A DNA stretch of 26,740 bases from Porphyromonadaceae bacterium UBA7555 (GTDB taxonomy: Bacteria; Bacteroidota; Bacteroidia; Bacteroidales; Muribaculaceae): the NCBI GenBank assembly GCA_002478045.1, contig DLLT01000002.1, forward strand, positions 1 through 26,740, read 5' to 3'. The position numbers were made by a program, and so were the translations under genes. Positions 22,604 through 26,740 of the stretch are shown one piece after another; position 1 is the stretch's first letter; every line of letters begins with the position of its first letter. Below the pieces are notes generated by a model. That model worked only from the letters and a program-made list of their open reading frames with translations. It had not been told where the DNA came from and searched no databases.

Positions 22604-24810
22604 TTGTGTACGACGCGGTCGTTGAGTTCGGCCAACTTGGCGTTGTTCCAGCGGTCGGTGGTACCTACAAGATAGCCGGTGATGCGCTGCAATTTATCTA
22701 TGGCGTGGCTGCCGCATTTGGGACAGGTGTCGAGGTTGTCGGTGGCATCTTCGTATCCGCAGTCCATACAGCGATTGCGGTTGTGATTGACGCTGCAGTA
22801 GCCCATATTGTTTTTGTCCATAAGGTCAACGATGTCGGCGATGGCCTTGGGGTTATGGGTAGCGTCTCCGTCAATCTCCACGTAGAATATATGTCCGCCG
22901 CGGGTCAACTCGTGGTATGGTGCTTCGACTTCGGCCTTGTGGCGAGGCGAGCAGTGGTAGTATACCGGAACGTGGTTGGAGTTCGTATAATATATTTTGT
23001 CGGTGACTCCGGGAATGATGCCGAAGGATTTTCGATCTTTAGCGGTGAACTTGCCGGATAGGCCTTCGGCAGGTGTGGCGAGTATCGAGAAATTATGCTG
23101 ATACTTCTCGCTGTACTCGTTGGCGCGGCTTCGCATGTGCGATACTATACGCAGACCCAATTTCTGAGATTCCTCGTCTTCGCCGTGATGATGGCCGGTG
23201 AGCGCAACAAGACATTCGGCCAAGCCGATGAATCCTATGCCGAGGGTTCCGTGGTTGATGACGGATTCTACGGTGTCGGTGGGGTGTAGTTTTTCGGAAC
23301 CGACCCAAAGGCGCGACATTACAAGCGGGAACTGCTTGGCCAATGCGGTTTTTTGGAATTCGTAGCGGTGGCACAGCTGACGTGCCGTGATGTCAAGTAC
23401 TTCGTCCAGACGTGAGAAGAATTTATCGATGCGTTCCTGCTTGTCTTGTATAGACATACATTCGATGGCAATGCGTACGATATTGATGGTGGAGAAGCTG
23501 AGATTGCCTCTGCCTATGGATGTCTTTTCGCCGAAACGATCTTCGAAGACACGGGTGCGGCAGCCCATAGTTGCTATCTCGTATTTATAGCGCTCGGGGT
23601 CATCGGCGCGCCATTTTTCGTGGAAGTTGAATGTGGCGTCAAGGTTGACGAAATTGGGGAAGAAGCGTCGAGCCGTGACTTTACATGCAAGTTTGTATAG
23701 GTCGTAGTTGGGGTCTTCGGGGAGGTAATTGACGCCACGTTTCTTCTTCCAAATTTGGATGGGGAATATTGCTGTGGCGCCGTTGCCTACTCCTTCGTAT
23801 GTCGAATGGAGTAACTCACGGATTATGCATCGACCTTCGGCCGAAGTATCTGTGCCATAGTTGATGGAAGAGAATACTACCTGATTGCCGCCGCGCGAGT
23901 GGATGGTGTTCATATTATGAATAAACGCTTCCATGGCTTGGTGAACACGGCTGACGGTACGATTGATGGCGTGCCGGCGTGCGCGTTCAGTGGGGTCGTC
24001 AATGCCTTCGAGCGAGCGATGCAGATATTCGTCTACTTTTTGGTCTGCAAGGTACGTCAAGTCCTTGCCGTAAAGCTCGGAGAGGCTGCGCAGCTCTTCG
24101 CGGTACGATGCCAATACGTATGGAGCCAGGTAGAAGTCAAAAGCCGGAATGGCCTGTCCGCCGTGCATCTCGTTTTGTGCCGTTTCGAGGGATATGCAGG
24201 CGATGACACTGGCTGTTTCGATGCGCTTTGCCGGGCGTGACTCGCCATGCCCGGCGACAAAACCGTTGCGTAGGATTTTATCCAGCGGATGCTGTACGCA
24301 AGTGAGGCTCTTGGTGGGGTAGTAGTCCTTGTCGTGTATGTGCAGGTAGCCTTGTCGCACGGCTTGACGCGATTCCGGAGTCAGGAGATAGTCGTCTACA
24401 AAGGGCTTTGTGGTTTCCGAAGCGAATTTCATCATCATACCGGCCGGCGAATCGGTGTTCATATTGGCGTTTTCGCGTGTGATATCCGTATTCTTGGCTT
24501 CAATGATTTCGAGGAACATTTCGCGGGTTTTGGCGCGGCGAGCAATACTGCGCTGGTCGCGGTATGCGATATATTTTTTAGCGACTTCTTTGCGCGGAGA
24601 CGCCATAAGTTCAAGCTCGACACGGTCTTGTATCTCTTCGACAGTCATGCGCTCATTGCCGGTCGTGCCGATGCGATCGGCAATCTTTTGGATGAGTGCC
24701 TCGTCTTCGCCTAATGGCGTTTGGAGCATTGCCTTGCGTATGGCGGCTTTGATTTTTTCTTCGTTATAGCCTACGACGCGGCCATCGCGCTTCACTACTG
24801 TCTGTATCAT
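22600..24810 (-). CDS. nrdD: Anaerobic ribonucleoside-triphosphate reductase, class III
   Basis: This oxygen-sensitive enzyme makes deoxyribonucleotides from ribonucleoside triphosphates during anaerobic growth. The 736 residues start with an ATP-cone regulatory domain (about 2-95, VVKRDGRVVGYNEEKIKAAI). The barrel follows, with family stretches such as HIHDKDYY and GGNQVVFSSINYGTD. At the C-terminus four cysteines (681, 684, 696, 699) form the zinc site, and the glycyl-radical Gly712 lies in RITGYLVGT. It is co-transcribed with nrdG, in which the 4-base overlap couples translation. A TTG-20-TACCTTTG promoter lies about 124 bases upstream. Confidence 0.97.
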   Translation of the reverse strand: MIQTVVKRDGRVVGYNEEKIKAAIRKAMLQTPLGEDEALIQKIADRIGTTGNERMTVEEIQDRVELELMASPRKEVAKKYIAYRDQRSIARRAKTREMFLEIIEAKNTDITRENANMNTDSPAGMMMKFASETTKPFVDDYLLTPESRQAVRQGYLHIHDKDYYPTKSLTCVQHPLDKILRNGFVAGHGESRPAKRIETASVIACISLETAQNEMHGGQAIPAFDFYLAPYVLASYREELRSLSELYGKDLTYLADQKVDEYLHRSLEGIDDPTERARRHAINRTVSRVHQAMEAFIHNMNTIHSRGGNQVVFSSINYGTDTSAEGRCIIRELLHSTYEGVGNGATAIFPIQIWKKKRGVNYLPEDPNYDLYKLACKVTARRFFPNFVNLDATFNFHEKWRADDPERYKYEIATMGCRTRVFEDRFGEKTSIGRGNLSFSTINIVRIAIECMSIQDKQERIDKFFSRLDEVLDITARQLCHRYEFQKTALAKQFPLVMSRLWVGSEKLHPTDTVESVINHGTLGIGFIGLAECLVALTGHHHGEDEESQKLGLRIVSHMRSRANEYSEKYQHNFSILATPAEGLSGKFTAKDRKSFGIIPGVTDKIYYTNSNHVPVYYHCSPRHKAEVEAPYHELTRGGHIFYVEIDGDATHNPKAIADIVDLMDKNNMGYCSVNHNRNRCMDCGYEDATDNLDTCPKCGSHAIDKLQRITGYLVGTTDRWNNAKLAELNDRVVHK

Positions 24811-25230
24811 AGTCTTAGTGGGTATATGGTGGTGTATGTTTTTTGGGGACGTAATTGTTCCGGTGATGTTGCTGTTGAGGGCCTAATCGAACGCTCGGGA
24901 GTGCATCGAATTGGCTTGCTCGTATTGCATCGGCAAAGGTAGGACAATATATTATTTTGGGCAACTTTTTTAACTAAAAGTTTTGCGGAAATTTTAGTTT
25001 TAGAAAACTTCGCGCTTCCTGTAAAAGTATAATTGACTGTAAATAAAGGTTGTATCTTTTTGTTTTGGGAAACTTTGCGGCAAAGTCCTGGTGCAGGCTT
25101 TCCGTAAAACTGCTATTGTTTAATACTTCGCAAGTTACGTATTCCGACAAAAGTTTGGGTATAAGTAAGTCCCGTTTATGCGTGAAAAACTCCCGCTACG
25201 GACAAGCAAATATCACGAGGATTTAGGGGA
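24811..25230. other. nrdD leader and intergenic region
   Basis: This region has no gene I can support. It carries the nrdD promoter (24934-24964), an about 115-base nrdD leader with no recognisable riboswitch, an inverted repeat AAGTTTT/AAAACTT (24978-24984 and 25004-25010), and CGCAAGTTACG (25129-25139), the inverted partner of a sequence inside the insertion element. Confidence 0.5.
24934..24964 (-). promoter_or_regulatory. Promoter of nrdDG
   Basis: The minus strand reads TTG (24962-24964), 20 bases, TACCTTTG (24934-24941), matching the Bacteroidetes promoter pattern. No NrdR or Fnr-type box was recognised with confidence nearby. Confidence 0.65.
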
Positions 25231-25249
25231 CACCAGCAAAAACCTGTGT
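25231..25249 (+). repeat. Left terminal inverted repeat of the IS
   Basis: CACCAGCAAAAACCTGTGT is perfectly repeated in inverted orientation at the right end (26718-26736). The outer flanks do not continue the match. Confidence 0.9.
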
Positions 25250-25282
25250 GAGAAAAAATCAATGAAAGGATAAATTTCGTAA

Positions 25283-25306
25283 CTTGCGGTCTGAAAAGAC
25301 CACAAG
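25283..25306 (+). promoter_or_regulatory. Hairpin in front of transposase ORF A
   Basis: CTTG-c-GGTCT pairs with AGACC-a-CAAG around a GAAA tetraloop, giving nine pairs with one mismatch, ending four bases before the ATG at 25310. It could hide the start region from ribosomes on transcripts reading in from outside, a control known for other insertion sequences. Confidence 0.5.
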
Positions 25307-25309
25307 AAG

Positions 25310-25723
25310 ATGAAAGGAAATGCATATGTGTTGCTGGCTCGTTATATCTTGCCGCAGGAGTTTGAAGATCATTTTGAGTTGAAGGACGTATCCGAGGAGA
25401 AGGTTGGTCCGGAGATGTTGCTACACCTTTATCTTGAAGAGAAGGACGAAGCTCCGGAGGGACGAGAGGATTTGATTCCGAATGGATACTATGATGAGAT
25501 GCGCATAAACGATTTCCCCATCCGCGATCATCGCACGGTGCTTCACATCAGACGGCGTCGGTGGAAAGACAAAGAAGGAAAGTCTGTGTCAAAAGACTGG
25601 CAGTTAGTAGCCAAAGGTACCCGCCACTCCAACGAGTTCGCGGCTTTTTTAAAAGAGTTCCTTGGATACATCCCCGATTACGGCCAGATCACAGGCTCGG
25701 CCATATCACATAAAGGGCGATGA
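25310..25723 (+). CDS. IS N-terminal region protein (ORF A)
   Basis: This 137-residue protein is the N-terminal partner ORF of the transposase. It is acidic at first (PQEFEDHFELKDVSEEKVGPEM), then basic around HIRRRRWKDKEGKSVSKDWQ, and ends with FAAFLKEFLGYIPDYG. In related elements this region runs into the DDE protein, forming the DNA-binding head. ORF A overlaps ORF B by 62 bases and ORF B is in the +1 frame. A fusion through frameshifting or separate translation are both possible. Confidence 0.8.
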   Translation: MKGNAYVLLARYILPQEFEDHFELKDVSEEKVGPEMLLHLYLEEKDEAPEGREDLIPNGYYDEMRINDFPIRDHRTVLHIRRRRWKDKEGKSVSKDWQLVAKGTRHSNEFAAFLKEFLGYIPDYGQITGSAISHKGR

Positions 25724-26717
25724 GTTCGAGCGCGCCTACAAAGAGTTCCTAAGCGGTTACCGCTCATGGAAAGAGCTCGCCCATGCAGACAAATGGCTTG
25801 TCTTTCCTCGCAACATTGGTCCGCGCCTAAGCATCGATGAGACCTCAATGTCGGATGGGGAGCTTTATACCATCGTATCGAACAAAGACGCACACTGCAA
25901 AAAAGGCGCGCTGGTGGCCATAGTCAAAGGCACCAAAATAGAGGATGTCAGGGCGGCGCTGAACCAAATACTATGGTATCGCAGGGCAAAGGTACTGGAG
26001 GTCACCATGGACTTGTCCGAAAGCATGCGTGCCATTGTTTTGGGCGTGTTTCCCTATGCCAGGATTACCATAGACCGCTTCCATGTACAGAAAGACTGCT
26101 ACGAGGCTATGCAGCAACTCCGCGTAAAGCACCGCCGCGAAGAGCAAAGGGCTCTTGTTGAGGCCCGCGAGCAGCATCGCCTGCGCAACAAACGAAACAA
26201 GGCAAAACGCAAGAAGGGAAAGAAAGACCCGCGAGGCCGAAAACCCATCCGTGCCAATCAGAAGTTTGAGCCCGAACGTCTCTCCAACGGCGACACGCGA
26301 TGTGAACTCCTGGCTCGTTCCCGGTATCTCCTTATGGTCTCTTCCAACTTCTGGACTCCTTCTCAAAAGGAAAGAGCTCGCTTGCTGTTCCAACTGTACC
26401 CCGACATGAAGGACGCCTACTCTCTGTGCCACTCCTTGAGGATGATATTCAGCAACAAATCCGCAACCACTGAATTCGCCCATGAAAGCCTCAAGCAATG
26501 GTATAACAAGGTTACAGACTTCAACGATGACAACTTCAACACAGTCTCGGCAACAATCTACACCCGTGAGAAAGAAATCCTCAATTATTTTATCGACCGT
26601 CAGACCAACGCCTCCGCAGAGTCTCTCAATGCCAAGATAAAGAACTTCCGAGCACAACTACGCGGTGTCGTGGATGTCAAGTTCTTCCTGTTCCGCCTTA
26701 GCCTTATCTTTGGCTAA
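25662..26717 (+). CDS. ISL3-like DDE transposase (ORF B)
   Basis: This 351-residue catalytic part has RLSIDETSMSDGELYTIV with Asp59, TMDLSESM with Asp118, ITIDRFHVQKD with Asp138, and ASAESLNAKIKNFRAQLRG with Glu320, consistent with an intact DDE core. A lysine- and arginine-rich segment lies near 152-195. The frame can begin at a TTG (25662) after a stop at 25650-25652, but recognisable similarity begins about 20 codons later, so the true start or fusion point is unclear. The stop codon abuts the right inverted repeat. Confidence 0.9.
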   Translation: MDTSPITARSQARPYHIKGDEFERAYKEFLSGYRSWKELAHADKWLVFPRNIGPRLSIDETSMSDGELYTIVSNKDAHCKKGALVAIVKGTKIEDVRAALNQILWYRRAKVLEVTMDLSESMRAIVLGVFPYARITIDRFHVQKDCYEAMQQLRVKHRREEQRALVEAREQHRLRNKRNKAKRKKGKKDPRGRKPIRANQKFEPERLSNGDTRCELLARSRYLLMVSSNFWTPSQKERARLLFQLYPDMKDAYSLCHSLRMIFSNKSATTEFAHESLKQWYNKVTDFNDDNFNTVSATIYTREKEILNYFIDRQTNASAESLNAKIKNFRAQLRGVVDVKFFLFRLSLIFG

Positions 26718-26736
26718 ACACAGGTTTTTGCTGGTG
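26718..26736 (-). repeat. Right terminal inverted repeat of the IS
   Basis: It is the perfect complement of the left repeat at 25231-25249 and begins immediately after the transposase stop codon. Confidence 0.9.
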
Positions 26737-26740
26737 AGCC

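Larger units (their letters stand above)
25231..26736 (+). mobile_element. Complete insertion sequence with two-frame DDE transposase
   Basis: The element is bounded by 19-bp perfect terminal inverted repeats, CACCAGCAAAAACCTGTGT at 25231-25249 and its complement at 26718-26736, giving about 1506 bases. It encodes a small N-terminal ORF and a DDE transposase in the next frame. It resembles ISL3-like elements annotated as ISAon1-type in Bacteroidetes, which is from memory. Only four bases follow the right end in the window, so the target duplication cannot be read. Confidence 0.88.

Noticed and set aside
22157..22675. A 172-codon plus-strand open frame over nrdG
   Set aside because: It is antisense to the nrdG and nrdD ends and lacks family features.
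25645..25651. TTTTTTA, a classical slippery heptamer in the reading frame of ORF A
   Set aside because: A -1 slip there leads to a frame that stops after about 20 codons, not to the DDE frame, which is +1, so it does not explain expression of the transposase.
25971..26657. A 228-codon minus-strand open frame over the transposase
   Set aside because: It is the antisense of the DDE domain and has no independent support.
1..26740. CRISPR array, rRNA or tRNA gene
   Set aside because: No set of regularly spaced direct repeats, cloverleaf or rRNA-like sequence was found by reading; the tandem repeats seen have only two units.

Overview
The window looks like a chromosomal segment of an anaerobic member of the Bacteroidales. 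The evidence is several promoters of the Bacteroidetes type (TTTG or TTG, about 18-20 bases, then TAnnTTTG), a GldB-like lipoprotein, an outer-membrane barrel with a Bacteroidetes-type C-terminal tail, and an oxygen-sensitive class III ribonucleotide reductase. Family or genus cannot be fixed from sequence reading alone; Muribaculaceae-like is a guess.

Left part (1-9471), housekeeping and envelope genes. On the minus strand lie PRPP synthetase followed closely by a GH13 alpha-amylase-family enzyme, a thioredoxin-fold protein that has lost its CxxC, and a GldB-like lipoprotein. Diverging from the last gene on the plus strand are a periplasmic N-acetylmuramoyl-L-alanine amidase, an MCE/MlaD-type lipid-transport protein and a soluble FAD-dependent dehydrogenase. 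A YczE/YitT-like membrane protein converges on the last of these.

Middle (9546-13344), a three-gene minus-strand operon with its own promoter and terminator: alpha/beta hydrolase, a MurF-type Mur ligase with an added N-terminal membrane domain, and D-Ala-D-Ala ligase with an odd KGAKGAKG tail.

Accessory core (13455-20138), a compact ribosomally synthesised, post-translationally modified peptide (RiPP) operon on the minus strand. In transcription order it holds a promoter, a decayed precursor, an intact 74-residue GG-leader precursor with eight cysteines, a radical SAM/SPASM maturase, a TonB-receptor-like outer-membrane barrel, a C39-peptidase ABC exporter, and a 65-residue protein resembling only the N-terminal anchor of a HlyD adaptor. 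Just upstream is a 3' fragment of a second copy of the barrel gene. With the dead precursor, it points to an earlier duplication that has partly collapsed. The likely path is synthesis of the precursor, crosslinking of cysteines by the maturase, cleavage after Gly-Gly and export by the ABC protein. Crossing of the outer membrane may involve the barrel. No immunity gene is apparent.

Right part (20208-26736): an ECF sigma factor, a membrane-anchored anti-sigma-like protein and a small secreted protein form one operon with a strong terminator. The anaerobic ribonucleotide reductase pair nrdD-nrdG follows, and then a complete insertion sequence bounded by 19-bp perfect inverted repeats with a two-frame transposase.
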